A stretch of DNA of 64,000 nucleotides from Coenobita brevimanus (taxonomy: Eukaryota > Arthropoda > Malacostraca > Decapoda > Coenobitidae): positions 2,760,001 through 2,824,000 of the forward strand of contig CM064713.1 of the NCBI GenBank assembly GCA_032717465.1, in the 5' to 3' direction. Both the position numbers and the translations under genes were made by a program. Under the pieces are notes generated by a model. It searched no databases. It saw only the letters and a list, made by a program, of their open reading frames with translations, and was not told the origin of the DNA. The stretch's first letter is position 1; each line of letters opens with the position of its first letter. Shown piece by piece: positions 1 through 10,810 of this stretch.

Positions 1-100
1 TGTGAGCTTGATTTAACCCCCCTCCCCAGTTAGAGAAGTCTCCCGTAAGCTGAATAAAATCGTCTGAAGAGGGCATAAATAAAATAGGACGTCCTCAGTC
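1..100 (+). repeat. Dispersed family C fragment
   Basis: The segment carries the motif AGCTGAATAAAATCGTCTGA at 48-67, preceded by a CCCTCC...AGAAGTCTC stretch and followed by AATAAAATA. The same arrangement recurs at 28.2, 30.2, 42.8 and 53.1 kb. Its biochemical nature is unknown; a short non-autonomous transposon or SINE fragment is the likeliest reading. Confidence 0.6.
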
Positions 101-149
101 TGAAGGGATTAGGAGATTCATCATATTAAGAGGGTTATTTCAAGATCAA

Positions 150-215
150 ACCTGGGATTAGAGGTTTAAGTATTAGGGATTAGGCTTGAGGTTTAGGATT
201 AGGGATCAGGAAAGG
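150..215 (+). repeat. Degenerate TTAGG-type (telomere-like) repeat
   Basis: Irregular repeats of GGATTAGG, ATTAGGGATTAGG and TTTAGGATTAGGG. TTAGG is the usual arthropod telomere unit, so this may be an interstitial telomere-like tract, but it is short and imperfect and could be chance low complexity. Confidence 0.4.
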
Positions 216-324
216 ATGATAATAGACTAGGATAGTGGGAAGTGGGAAGTAGAATTTAGAGGAACAACGTACATTAGGCAACATGTAATTAGTAAGCAAT
301 AATACAATAGGTGTTGAAGTATAC

Positions 325-760
325 AGGTGTCATACAGATGTGTCACGTACAGGTGTCAAACGTGTCATATAGAGTTGTTATGCATAGGCGTGTCATATAC
401 AGAAGTGCCATACACTGTACAGGTGTTCCACATAGAGGTGTCATATACAGGTGTGCCATAGATGTGTCATATACAGGTGTGCCATAGATGTGTCATATAC
501 AGGTGTGCCATAGATGTGTCATATACAGGTGTGCCATAGATGTGTCATATACAGGTGTGCCGTAGAGGTGTCATGTGCAGGTGTGCTATAAATCTGTCAT
601 ATATAGGCGTGCCATAAAGGTGTCATATACAGCTGTGCCATAAAGGTGTCATATACAGCTGTGCCATATAGAGGTGCCATATACAGGTGTGCCATATAGA
701 GATGTCATATACAGGTGTGGCAAAGAGGTGTCATATACTGTACAGGTGGGTGTCGTATAT
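325..760 (+). repeat. 26-bp minisatellite
   Basis: About 16 units with period 26, most regular at 463-560, each containing TGTCATATACAGG followed by TGTGCCATAGA. Units at the edges are diverged (changes such as GTAGAGG and TATAGAGG). No coding potential is seen. Confidence 0.92.
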
Positions 761-1200
761 AGTTATGTGGAAGAGTTATTAATGTGTCAGTATGCAAGTA
801 CGTGTATGTCATGTTGTGAAATGTAATGTGAAGGTTTGCTGCACATATACCTATTCACACCTAGAGCTGAAATGGCTTTATAAACAGACGGTTGCGTGTT
901 GTAATCTGGGGAAAAAGCTTGTTCAATGCTTACTTTCCTTTATTTTTATTTTTTTGATAATGAATGAAGGAGTTAAAAACAAAGGAAAAAATATAAGTCC
1001 ATATACCTAAAAGCATCCTCCATTCATAAAATATTTATAATAACTGGATTTAAACTGAAGTGGATTAAATGATTGTGGGAAACGACTACCAGGAAGTGAA
1101 TTCCAGAGAGTAGTAGTTCTGGGGATAAATGAATTTTGATAAGCAGAGGTTCTGCACTGCGGGGGAGAGAGTGTGAGTTCATGGGCGCTCGTACAGGTGT
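761..1200. other. No recognisable feature
   Basis: An AT-rich single-copy-looking stretch. The open frame at 792-1010 has no recognisable motif, and I see no splice or promoter signal that I would trust. Confidence 0.5.
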
Positions 1201-1204
1201 TTCT

Positions 1205-1745
1205 GTTCAGGCAGTTGAGTGGATAATTAGTGACCTGTCTTACTATCAGATTTCTTTACCTAACCATCCAGGTGTAATATACAAGTGTGGTATTAACAGG
1301 TGTCACATACAGGTGTGGTATTAACAGGTGTCACATACAGGTGTGGTATTAACAGGTGTCACGTACAGGTGTGGTATTAACAGGTGTCACATACAGGTGT
1401 GGTATTAACAGGTGTCACGTACAGGTGTGGTATTAACAGGTGTCACGTACAGGTGTGGTATTAACAGGTGTCACGTACAGGTGTGGTATTAACAGGTGTC
1501 ACGTACAGCTGTGTTACGTACAGGTGCCTCTAGTCAGTTCGTCAAAGGATATTAATTAACCTGTCGTATAATCATCCCTTTTAACCTTCCAATGTCTCAT
1601 ATATTTTTATACAGGTGTGACAGGTTAAGGTATATACGTCATGCAGAGGTGTGATGCATACAGATGGCACTAATCAAATTGTTAAGTGGGTAATAAGTGG
1701 CCTGTCCTCCCATTGATCATTTATATTTACCTGGCCATCATCACT
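1205..1745 (+). repeat. 28-bp minisatellite with larger flanking repeat
   Basis: At 1263-1525 about nine units of period 28 alternate GGTGTGGTATTAACAGG with TGTCAC(A/G)TACA. The array shares the core ACAGGTGT with the 26-bp minisatellite upstream. A related flank (GTTxAGTGG..TAATxAGTGxCCTGTC) occurs three times, near 1205, 1530 and 1670, which implies an older, larger tandem unit into which the short unit expanded. Confidence 0.88.
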
Positions 1746-2470
1746 GCCAACATCAGCATCACTAAAAGCCCATTATCTGACACTTCTTATCCCCGCAGGA
1801 ATAATAACTCGTATATTTAAAAAGATGACAATAGAGGGGAAAAAAAAAACGTTCATAGAAGCCTAACATGACTTCGTTCGCCGATTTTAGCCCATTCTCG
1901 TTTCACTTTTCACCGGAAAGAATTGGTTGTGCTGTTTCCTAATCTTGGGTTCCTTCTTTTTTTTTTCCCCCCCCTTTTAGTAATACTTCTCCATACTACC
2001 CAATACATCCAAGTACAGTCCTTTAAGTTCACACAAGATCGGTTCCATGCCTCCGCCCACCTTTGACGGAGAAGGTATTCAGTGATTGATCCATCCGTTC
2101 GTGCGTGGGTGCTTGCGTGCGTGCTTGCGTCCTTCCGTAACACTTTTCTGACCGCGAAAACTCCTGAACCCATAGACGGATTTCCACCAAACTTTTGCCA
2201 GTGACGCAGTACGAAAGATGAAAAGCTGCTTAGGTCAGCTAGGTCAAGGGGTCATAAGCCGGGGTCATGTGAGGTCGACTTAGTTTATCTTTAGTCTTAT
2301 TTCAACACACAACGAACCCTGATTTGAAGGCTGTATGGCGAGTCTGTGCACAAGACTTGGCGGAGGAATACTGAGAGACTCTTTACGTTGACAGCTCAGG
2401 GCCCAAGTTCTCGGCGTTTCATTAAGTCATATGGTTAACTCTATCACAGTTGGGAGATTCTATTAAAATG
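1746..2470. other. Non-coding stretch with dispersed-repeat fragment
   Basis: No gene seen. The part at 2140-2280 (CCATAGACGGATTTCCACCA, then repeated AGGTCA-like words) resembles the non-coding block at 62.7-63.2 kb, which has CCGATTCCAACCGAACTTGG and similar AGGTCA words. The two may share a dispersed repeat; the similarity is weak. Confidence 0.3.
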
Positions 2471-3240
2471 CAGCTAAAACCAGACGGCTTTATTTAGCTG
2501 ATTACATGAGTCATTAGCCAGAGAATGAGTCCATCTAAAACAAGACTACTATAAACAGAGGAGAGTGGCTGCTAAAATATTACTGTCACAATCAGCACAG
2601 CATTCCTTCGCGTCACACATCTCTCAGCCAACATCGAGTATTATTTCCCTTGGAGCACTATTATTTCCTTGGCGCATGACTAGTATTTTCCTTGGCATAC
2701 TAAGTCCACCTGTCACCTCGTGGGGGAGCGCTTTTACCCACTCCCTAGATCAAATTTCCCTCCATAAACACACTAGCATTTCTGGGCGCGGTCGATGAAC
2801 TTTATTTACACTCTGAAGCTCCTGTGACTCACCCTTAGCTCAATATAGTAGTCTAGAAATACCTGGGAGAGATACTAGAGTTGCTTCGATCTTGAGCGGG
2901 TTAATGGTGACACTATTAACACACGGGATATCTACCACTCATCCTCAGCTGAATAAAACTGTCTGATGTTGGCCAAAGTGTATTAAAGTTGGATCCACAA
3001 CGACTTTATTAATACAGACAGGATTAACATTCACACTGCTTGATCCACTCTTAAATAAAAACTAAATAAAAATGTCTGGAGCTAGAAGAAATAAAATACC
3101 AGAGTTGTCGCGAACATGGAAGCGTTAAATTTGCTGCTAAGACTCACTCCCAGCTGAATAAAATCGCCTGGAGTATGTAAGGAGCGAAGGGCAGAGTTGT
3201 CGCGACCACGAGAGAGTTAAATTCAGCCCTGGCTTTGTCC
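2471..3240 (+). repeat. Diverged tandem block carrying family C motifs
   Basis: The block contains CCAGACGGCTTTATTTAGCT (reverse motif, 2480-2499), the forward motif at 2947-2966 and 3152-3171, and repeated phrases such as CAGAGTTGTCGCGA with GAGAGTTAAATT and TGACTCACxCxxAGCT. The same phrases recur at 11.39-11.73 kb (opposite strand) and 12.93-13.12 kb. It reads as an ancient, strongly diverged tandem repeat of roughly 100-130 bp. Confidence 0.55.
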
Positions 3241-3683
<443 letters not shown>

Positions 3684-3737
3684 GCCTGTCACGGATGAGT
3701 GATGATGGCAGCGGAACCAAGTATCCGTGTCAATATT

Positions 3738-3746
3738 TGAGAGAGA

Positions 3747-3806
<60 letters not shown>
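3738..3806 (+). repeat. Microsatellite (GA)n
   Basis: About 34 GA units with one CA interruption. Confidence 0.98.
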
Positions 3807-3809
<3 letters not shown>

Positions 3810-4097
3810 ATCATCCCGACTTAAACACTTAATTATTGATAAACACACCTTCAAAGTGAAAGATATAGGCGTTTTACAACATAACACAACAGACCATGTG
3901 AGAGTTGTCTTTTAAAACACTGTGTCAAAATAAATATTAGTAAGTCTAGGCAGGAAATACTAAATGAATTATCTTTATTTATCATTACAAAAATTTTAAA
4001 GAAAAGAGATCAACATACCTAGATGACAACCCCAATAGTGATCAGCTGAAAATCTATCATGTCTTGTTGCTCAGTTACTTTATTTGCCTAGTCAGGG

Positions 4098-4262
4098 ATG
4101 GTGATGGAGAGGGAAGCCTTCATGTGGTGGCACGGATATAAACCATGCGGCTCCACTACCCGGTAATACAAGCGTCCCTCAGCTCCCTCCCTATCCCTGG
4201 ACAGGAGGATGGCGGACTGCACGAGGAGGGTAACTTCAGCCTGCAGTCCACTATAGCTTCTC
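4098..4262 (+). repeat. Dispersed family A copy (SINE-like)
   Basis: Starts with GGAGAGGGAAGCCTTC and GTGGTGGCACGGATATAA, continues with GTCCCTCAGCTCCCTCCCTA, and ends GGCGGACTGCACGAGG...CTGCAGTCCACT. Five further copies lie in this window (28.5, 32.0, 33.1, 34.2 and 50.9 kb) on both strands. The uniform ~165-190 bp length suggests a SINE or other short non-autonomous element, although no clear tRNA-type A/B boxes are visible. Confidence 0.7.
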
Positions 4263-4286
4263 ATTCAGCTGTGTCTAGGATTGCAA

Positions 4287-4372
4287 CTTACTACTACTGC
4301 TACTACTACTACTACTACTACTACTACTGCTACTACTACTACTACTACTTCTGCTACTACTACTACTACTAT
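4287..4372 (+). repeat. Microsatellite (CTA)n
   Basis: About 28 triplets with occasional CTG and CTT variants. Confidence 0.96.
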
Positions 4373-4429
4373 ATACACTTGGCCATCAACTGAGCTGATA
4401 GTTGGGAATCTGCCTGATTAAATGCGCTA

Positions 4430-4434
<5 letters not shown>

Positions 4435-4506
<72 letters not shown>
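4435..4506 (+). repeat. Microsatellite (AC)n
   Basis: About 36 uninterrupted AC units. Confidence 0.98.
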
Positions 4507-4508
<2 letters not shown>

Positions 4509-4631
4509 GAATCATCTCTTTCATAAACCTAACAATATTCACACCTAATAATAAATAATAAATCAAGGATCCATAGAGAAGTTCAGACAATTTTTAGATA
4601 ACGAAGTAAAGATATTTGGGTCACTATCTTA

Positions 4632-5215
4632 TTACAGATCTGAAACTGTTTGGATGTGGACTGCGTTGAGAAGGAAGACAGGGAAGTTGCTGAGTATTTT
4701 TTTTTTATAATGCAAGGAACAAGGAACTAAAGGCCGGGTAAAACCTCCCATTCTTTGAGGAAGGAAAGTCAGAACATCTTCAAAACAAATATCCTCATCA
4801 GCGATGTTGGGATCACACGAATTTCCAGCCTCCTCTTGCTTCTGATCTTTGTAGAAACTTGGGAAGGAAATGTCAAATACTTTCACCATTAAGATGCATC
4901 ATCAGCTACAACTTTCTTTACTTTCCCTTGAATACTGAACCGATTGACAATTTCCTCATAGGCAGATGCAGTGTTAAATGCTATGTGTCGACCATCAAAA
5001 TTATCACAACCCAGCTCAACCCAGGCCACTTTTCTCGGTGGCCTCGACTCAGGTGGGTCAGGTGCCATGAGAGTGTTGAGGACAAAGGCAGGAGAACTGT
5101 CAAAACGCGGCTTAGCTGGGTTAATCCTGTGGCATCTTAATCCCATAATGACAGCTGGGTATGGGATAAACTTACCACTACCACTCTCCTTCCCTTTCAT
5201 AATACCAATTTAATT
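4632..5215 (-). pseudogene. hAT-like DNA transposase remnant, frameshifted
   Basis: Read on the minus strand, an upstream frame (5200 to 4889) ends ...YEEIVNRFSIQGKVKKVVADDAS and meets a stop. A frame offset by one or two bases starts at the same point (4889) with MVKVFDISFPSF and runs to 4632, including ADEDICFEDVLTFLPQRM. The join resembles the hAT-family block V(T)D(N)AS-N-MVKAF near the second catalytic aspartate, so I read this as a decayed hAT transposase fragment with a small indel at about 4885-4889. Neither the N-terminal zinc finger nor the C-terminal dimerisation region is visible. The end of the sequence (ADEDICFEDVLTFLPQRMG) recurs at 16726-16785 beside another element. The family call is from memory of the motif. 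Confidence 0.6.
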
Positions 5216-5342
5216 ACAATTAACTTTTCAATTAATTACAATTACAATTCATTACTTCAATTTTACTTTTAATTACAATTATGATTACAATTACAATATT
5301 TCTAAATAATTACATTTCAGTCAAATTACAATTACAATTACT
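5204..5342 (+). repeat. AT-rich minisatellite (ATTACA-type)
   Basis: Repeated AATTACAATTACAATT words with irregular spacing, immediately downstream of the hAT remnant. Confidence 0.85.
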
Positions 5343-5382
5343 CCAACCCTTCTCTCATCTCTTTTCTATACGATTTACTCCC

Positions 5383-5597
5383 AGTCCTCCATGTATGCAA
5401 CAGGTCAACTCTGGAACTGTCTTCCTCTGTATTTCCTACTGCCTATGACCTCCAGTCTTTCAAACGCAGTGCATCAAGGCATCTCCAAATGAACACATCC
5501 TGAATTCAGCCCTCTTATTAATGTATTTAATTTCTGGGAGGGAGAAATCGTGCGGGCTTCTGGCCTTTGGTTCCTTCTTCCATGCATAAAAAAAATA
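5383..5597 (+). mobile_element. 5'-truncated jockey-like retrotransposon 3' end
   Basis: This matches the last ~215 bp of the long copy at 44.7-47.8 kb: TATGCAACAGGTCA, CTCTGGAACTGTC, CCTCCAGTCTTTCAAACGCA, then CTGGCCTTTGGTTCCTTCTT and a terminal A-run. Extreme 5' truncation with a 3' A-tail is what target-primed reverse transcription typically leaves. It differs from the long copy by many substitutions and by the insertion of AGGGAGAAATCGTGCGG-type sequence, so it is an older insertion. Confidence 0.85.
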
Positions 5598-5655
5598 ATT
5601 CGTAAAGCTTAAGTAATTACAGATACAAATTCACCCTTGAATCTTTGTTGGTTAG

Positions 5656-5656
<1 letters not shown>

Positions 5657-5738
<82 letters not shown>
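5657..5738 (+). repeat. Compound microsatellite (GA)n...(GT)n
   Basis: (GA)15 and (GT)~23 separated by the short spacer ATGTAT, bordering the satellite array that follows. Confidence 0.97.
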
Positions 5739-5747
5739 CTACTTAAC

Positions 5748-8452
5748 TGCTGCTTACGATCAAGTTCCACTTAAGTGCCACTCAAGTTCCACTCAAGTGT
5801 CACCTAAGTGGAACTTGAACTTAAGTGACACTTAAGTAGAACACTTCCACATAGGTGCCACCTGAGTGCCACTTGAGGCACTTAAGATGGCACTTAAATT
5901 GGGACAAGTTGGGAACTAAGTTGGCACTTGAGTTGGGACTTTAGTTGGAACTTGAGATGGGTCTTTAAGTTTGCGCTTGAGTTCGGTCATAGGTTGGCAC
6001 TTGAGCTGGGACATAAGTTGGTGCTTGAGTTGGGAGTTAAGTTGGCGCTTGAGTTGGGACTTAAGTTGGCCCTTGAGTTGGGATTTAAGTTGGCCCTTGA
6101 GTTGGAACTTAAGTTGAGACTTCAGATGGGACCTAAGATGGCGCTTGAATTGGGACTTAGGTTGGCGCTTGAGTTGTGACTTAAGTTGGTGCTTGAGTTG
6201 GGACTTAAGTTGGCGCTTGAGTTGGAACTTAAGTTGGCGCTTGAGTTGGAACTTAAGTTGGCGCTTGAGTTGGAACTTAAGTTGGCGTTTGAGTTGGGAC
6301 TTAAGTTCGCGCTTGAGTTGGGACTTAGGTTGCCGCTTGAGTTGGGAATTAAGTTGGCGCTTGAGTTTGGATCAGAGTTGGCATTTGAGTTTGCACTTAT
6401 TTTGTCACTTGAGTTGGCACTTATGTTGTCACTTGAGTTGGCACTGATGTTGTCACTTGAGTTGGCACTGATGTTGTCACTTGAGTTGGGAGTTACGTTT
6501 TCGCTTAAGTTACAACATAAGTTGGCGCTTTAGTTGGCACTTAAGTTAGTTCTTGAGTTGGTACTTACATTGGCACTTGAGTTGGATCTTACGTTGAAAC
6601 TTACGTCGGCACTTGGGTTGGCGCTTACGTTGGCACTTATGTTGGCACTTGAGTTGGAGCTTACGTTGGCACTTGAGTTGGGACCTATGCTGACCCTTGA
6701 GTTGTGATTAAGCTGATGCTTGAGTTGGGACTGAGGTTAGCTCTTGAGTTGAGACATGGGTTGGCACTTGAGTTGGGATTAATATTCGTACTTGAGTTGG
6801 CACGTTGTCACTTGAGTTGGCACTTAAGTTAATTCATGAGTCGGGACTTAAGTTGGCACTTGAGTTGTAACTTATGTTGGCACTTGAGTTGGGAATTCAT
6901 TTGACGCCTGAGTTGATACTTAAGTTGTTGCTTGAGTCGAGACTAAGTTACCGCTTGAGTTATGACTTGAGTTGGTACTTGTGTTAAGACTTAAGTTGGT
7001 ACTTGCGTTTGGTACCTGAGTTGGGACCTGAGTTGGTGCTTGAGTTTTGACCCAAGTTGGCACTTAAGGTTTCACCTGAGTTGAGATTAATGTTGGTGCT
7101 TGAGATGCAGCATAAGCTGGCGCTTGAGTTGGGACTTGAGTTGACTCGTGAACTGGGACTTAAATTGGTGCTTGAGTTGTAACTTACGTTGGCACTTGAG
7201 TTGTAACTTACGTTGGCACTGAACTGGGACTACAGTTGGTGCTTGAGTTTTAACTTACGTTGGCACTTCAGTTGGTGCTTGAGTTGGGACTTCAGTTTGA
7301 GCTTAAGTTGGGACTTAAGTTGGTGCTTGGATTAGGACAAGTCGACGCTTGAGTTGGGACTTATGTTGGCGCTTGAGTTGAGACCTTAGTTAGCGCTTGA
7401 GTTGGGACTTAAGTTAGCGCTTGAGTTAGGACTTGAGCTCGTACTTGTGTTAGGATTTAAGTTGGTACTTGTGTTTGGACCCAAATGGTATCTGTATTGG
7501 GATTTGAGTTGACACTTGAGTTTGAACTTTTGGTGGTTCTTGAGTTGGGATTTAAATCGGCTCTTGTGTTGGATTTAAGTTGGCACTTGTTTTAGGACTT
7601 AAGTTGGCACTTGTTATAGGACTTAACTTGGTATTTAAGTCGGAGCTTTAGTTAACATATGAATTGGCACTTACGTCAACACGTGAGTTTGCACTTAAGT
7701 TGGCATTTGCGTTTGCACGTAAGTTGGCATTTGAGTTTTAAGTTTGCATTTGAGTTGACACTTAAGTTGGCACTTGAATTGGCACTCACGTTTGCACTTA
7801 TCATTTACGTTAGCACTTTATTTGGCACTTAAGTTGGCAGTTAAGTATGGACTTAAGTTGGCGCTTGAGTTGGGACTTAAGCTGGTGTTTGAATTGGAAC
7901 TTAACTTGGTACTTGAGTTGGGACCTAAGGTCGCCCTTTAGTTGGGACTAAAGATGACGCTTGAGTTGGTACTTAAGTTTCCGCTTGAGCTGAGACATGT
8001 TGGCGCTTGAGTTGGGACTTAAACTGTCACTTGAGCTGAGATCCAAGTTGGCGCTTGTGTTTGGACCTGAGTTGGCATTTGAGTTGGCACTTATGTTGTC
8101 ACTTGAGTTGGTACTTATGTTGTCACTTGAGTTGGGAGTTATGTTTGCGCTTGAGTTGCAACATAAGTTGGCGCTTTAGTTGGCACTTAAGTTAGCTCTT
8201 GAGTTGGCAATTCCGTTGGCACGAGTTGGAGCTTACGTTGGCACTTGAGTTGGAGCTTACGTTGGCACTTACGTTGGCACTTGAGTTGGAGCTTACGTTG
8301 GCACTTAAGTTGGAGCTTACGTTGGCACTTGAGTTGGACTTTACGTTCGCACTTGAGTAGGGACCTATGCTGACCCCTGAGTTGTGATTAAGCTGGTGCT
8401 TGAGTTGGGACTAAGGTTGGCGCTTGAGTTGAAACATGGGATGGCATTTGAG
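5748..8452 (+). repeat. Satellite array 1: 24-bp minisatellite
   Basis: About 110 units made of two diverged 12-bp halves, GAGTTGGGACTT and AAGTTGGCGCTT. The middle (about 6020-6330) is most homogeneous and the edges are strongly diverged. Because 24 is a multiple of three and the unit lacks stops in several frames, it creates long artificial open frames (LGLKLALE-type repeats). A larger repetition is visible: landmarks at 6361-6560 and 6690-6770 recur at about 8045-8200 and 8362-8450, giving a higher-order period near 1.67 kb. Transcription of either strand would give a low-complexity RNA; no promoter is seen. Confidence 0.96.
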
Positions 8453-8691
8453 CAATGCTGGGAATAGCGCCGCTACTATTTTAATAGCGATGGTGGTAAC
8501 GCCATTACTTTTTTTTTAGCCAGTAGCGGAACTGAGAGCGCCGCTACTTTTTGGCTGTACTCACGCGTTACCGCGCTCCTCGCTACTCACGCCACGAATA
8601 CAGTCCGGAGTCGTGAGTACATACAGATATGCCGACGGTTTGGTTGTATTTATTAATGACGAAAAATACTACTTTCGTCAATTCTGTCAAT

Positions 8692-8834
8692 TAAGGATGT
8701 TTGTTCTACATTACATCAGTAATTTATTAAACTATATATATTATTTATTAGTAATTGTGCAATAATTAGACAGGAAGTTGCTAGTTAATTATCAATCATT
8801 TAAATTAAGTAGGCCTAAAGATAAATAAGGATGT
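8692..8834 (+). repeat. 134-bp segment bounded by direct repeat TAAGGATGT
   Basis: The 9-bp word TAAGGATGT occurs at 8692-8700 and 8826-8834 in copy A. Copy B has only one, so it lost exactly one repeat plus the intervening AT-rich sequence, or A gained it. Confidence 0.85.
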
Positions 8835-8853
8835 CAGCTAGATGTAGGCAATG

Positions 8854-8854
8854 C

Positions 8855-8900
<46 letters not shown>
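8854..8900 (+). repeat. Microsatellite (AC)n inside copy A
   Basis: About 23 AC units; the orthologous tract in copy B is longer (about 33 units). Confidence 0.97.
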
Positions 8901-8901
<1 letters not shown>

Positions 8902-9184
8902 ACCTCTATTCCCGTCTCTAAGTTGCGCTCTCTCCCTCACTCTCTCTTTCAGGCTAATTCTTACTCACAACGTTATTATTTCGTAAAAGTATGTTACTTT
9001 CAGTTTAAGGTAATGGAAAAAACATTGCTATTGTATAGCCTTTAACAGAAAGCCCCAGTTCATTTTTACTCTCGTTTTCGTACGTATCTTAAATGGGTAT
9101 CATTAAAAATATAATAATTCTATATAATATTAATAGTAGGCCACATTTTTTTTGCCTTTTATTTACGTATGTTACTTTCAGTAG

Positions 9185-9528
9185 GGGTGAGGTGGTGGCT
9201 CAATCGGTAGAGAGGTGGCCTGCAGTCCTACGGGACCCAGGTTCAAATCCCCGCTGGGGCAGGGAACAGTTTAAGGATTTGAATTTCATAAAAAGCAGAC
9301 TTTACTGATCTACCAGAAGAACCGCCGACATGTCATAAAAATACCCCTGTTAATACCAATACACCAGCCCTGTATGAGACAACCCAAGCATGTACTGAAT
9401 ATGGACGGTGGGTGTTAACGCTGAAGTGGTGACATGTTGAGGTGTATGGTATGTAGGAGGACTACTGGGCCTTGAGAGCAGGCTGTGAAGCCTATGCCCA
9501 GAGTCGGACAAAAAAAAAAAAAAAAAAA
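9185..9528 (+). mobile_element. tRNA-derived SINE nested in copy A
   Basis: The head carries a pol III box A-like TGGCTCAATCGGTAGAG (9197-9213) and a box B-like GGTTCAAATCCC (9240-9251), spaced as in a tRNA. An unrelated body of about 260 bp ends in a 19-nt A-tail at 9510-9528. Copy B has uninterrupted sequence at the same place (GTTACTTTCAGTAG then GTAACA), which proves insertion after the two copies separated. A fragment of the same body occurs on the minus strand at 35824-35950. Confidence 0.85.
9197..9251 (+). promoter_or_regulatory. Internal pol III promoter (A and B boxes) of the SINE
   Basis: TGGCTCAATCGGTAGAG as box A and GGTTCAAATCCC as box B, about 27 bp apart. This is the standard type 2 internal promoter arrangement. 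Confidence 0.75.
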
Positions 9529-9623
9529 GGTAACAATGTTAAAGAACATTTGTTACATTATACAGTAAATACCTTGTTCCTGTACCTTCGGCTCTAAGCT
9601 TTAGTGACACAGACATGTATATG

Positions 9624-9644
9624 TTTTTTTTTTTTTTTTTTTTT
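9624..9644 (+). repeat. Poly(T) tract
   Basis: A run of about 21 T inside copy A; copy B has no long T-run at this place. Confidence 0.95.
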
Positions 9645-9917
9645 GTCAGTATAAGTATACAGTATAATGACATTACTGGTACAGAACATAACCACTCTGA
9701 CTAATATTATCAAAACAGTATACAGTATAGTGTATTGCTATATCACAGATTTTTGTTAACCTTTCCTTCGTGTACCTTTTCCTTATCCAAAGTAGAGGGA
9801 GCGGGAGCGCCGCTACATTTCGTATCAAGTAGCGAAACCAGTAACCCCACTACTTTTTCGACCTAGTAACGGGAATGGGAGCGCCGCTACTTTTTATTAG
9901 TTGCGTTCCCAGCACTG

Positions 9918-10568
9918 CTGGCCAGAATACTTGCAGCTTAGTAATTATGAGGTATCCAGTTCGTAAACTTTGTACTAACTGATTGTCTTCGAAGCCTAAC
10001 TGCCAAAGATTCACACTGTTATGGGATAAGTCTGAAGGGAGGAGAGGGAGTGGATTTCCGGAGAAAGAACTAGTGTTGGGGCTAAACTCCTTCAGTCCGA
10101 TGACATACTTTGGTTTATTCGTTCTACTCAGAGTGATTTAATTTACGTAATGGTAAAGTTTTAGAACTGGAAAGGCATGTAGCCTCTGTTAACTCCTTTT
10201 AGACTCCTATGAGACTCTTCTTGGGTAACTAAAATAGTATAGTTGCAGCAATGATGTAAAAGTATGTCATCGTATTGACTGTAAAGAACAATCACATATC
10301 CAACAAACATTCCCCTTCCTGTATCCGACTTCCTTCCACTCTATGAATTACTGCAAAATAGGGTGGGGATGATGATGATGATGATGGTTTCCACTCAACT
10401 CAAAATAACCTAGCCGTGCTAAATTATTGGGAATAAAATCCGTGAGTGCGTCCCCGATCAGCGAAAGGATTACCGGCTATTTGCATGTCAACAGAATGTC
10501 AGTTTGCAGCATCGAGTGAGACATACAGTACTTGTTGAGCTGGCCTACTCCCTTCGGACCAGTGATTT
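9918..10568. other. Mostly unique sequence
   Basis: No gene found. It begins with CTGGCCAG (target-site half). A (GAT)6 tract lies at 10369-10386. The phrase CTCCTTCAGTCCGATGACAT at 10089-10108 is one of several related dispersed words (compare 11115 and 28052-28105). Confidence 0.5.
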
Positions 10569-10575
10569 ATTTTCC

Positions 10576-10591
10576 TTTTTTTTTTTTTTTT
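10576..10591 (+). repeat. Poly(T) tract
   Basis: A run of 16 T. Confidence 0.95.
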
Positions 10592-10639
10592 GCCACCCAT
10601 AAGAGAATTTAAGCTCATGAGAACCCTAGAGCAATACTG

Positions 10640-10810
10640 TGGTTAATGAAGGCTATATCTAAGCCCTCCAGTTCGAAAAATATAATCTAAGCTGAATATA
10701 ATGGTCTGGAGGAATAATAATAATAACAACAAACCACCACCACCACCACCTCCACCACGAATAACAACAACAACAACAACAATAATAATAATAATAATAA
10801 TAATAACAGT
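10640..10810 (+). repeat. Family C copy with triplet tail
   Basis: GTTAATGAAGGCTATATCTA, CCCTCCAGTTCGAAAAAT, then the motif AGCTGAATATAATGGTCTGG at 10690-10709. This runs straight into an (AAT)/(AAC)/(CCA) compound tract at 10710-10808. The direct junction of motif and triplet repeat is also seen at 53.16 kb, suggesting that the tract is the element's tail. Confidence 0.65.

Larger units (their letters stand above)
8453..9917 (+). mobile_element. hAT-like non-autonomous element, copy A
   Basis: The left end CAATGCTGGGAATAGCG and the right end (reverse complement CAGTGCTGGGAACGC) form short terminal inverted repeats. Several subterminal copies of GCGCCGCTACT or its complement lie within 150 bp of each end. 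That layout (CAGTG-type termini, subterminal binding-site repeats) is typical of hAT elements and no transposase is encoded inside. It contains an (AC)n tract and a nested SINE. The left flank is satellite array 1 (CATTTGAG) and the right flank is CTGGCCAG, so there is no matching target duplication for this copy; the missing partner CTGGCCAG lies at the left of copy B. Confidence 0.8.

Noticed and set aside
463..590. CRISPR-like array (regular 26-bp repeats)
   Set aside because: No unique spacers; the units are contiguous and the DNA is clearly eukaryotic.
5383..5597. Separate gene fragment
   Set aside because: It matches the 3' end of the retrotransposon at 44.7-47.8 kb and ends in an A-run; a 5'-truncated insertion explains it.
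5928..6533. Overlapping open frames encoding LGLKLALE / LSWRLSWD repeats
   Set aside because: They are translations of the 24-bp minisatellite in different frames. Unit length divisible by three and lack of stops explain them, and the same is seen in arrays 2 and 3 on both strands.
9185..9265. Functional tRNA gene on the plus strand
   Set aside because: Only the head is tRNA-like; it continues into a SINE body with an A-tail, and the site is empty in copy B.
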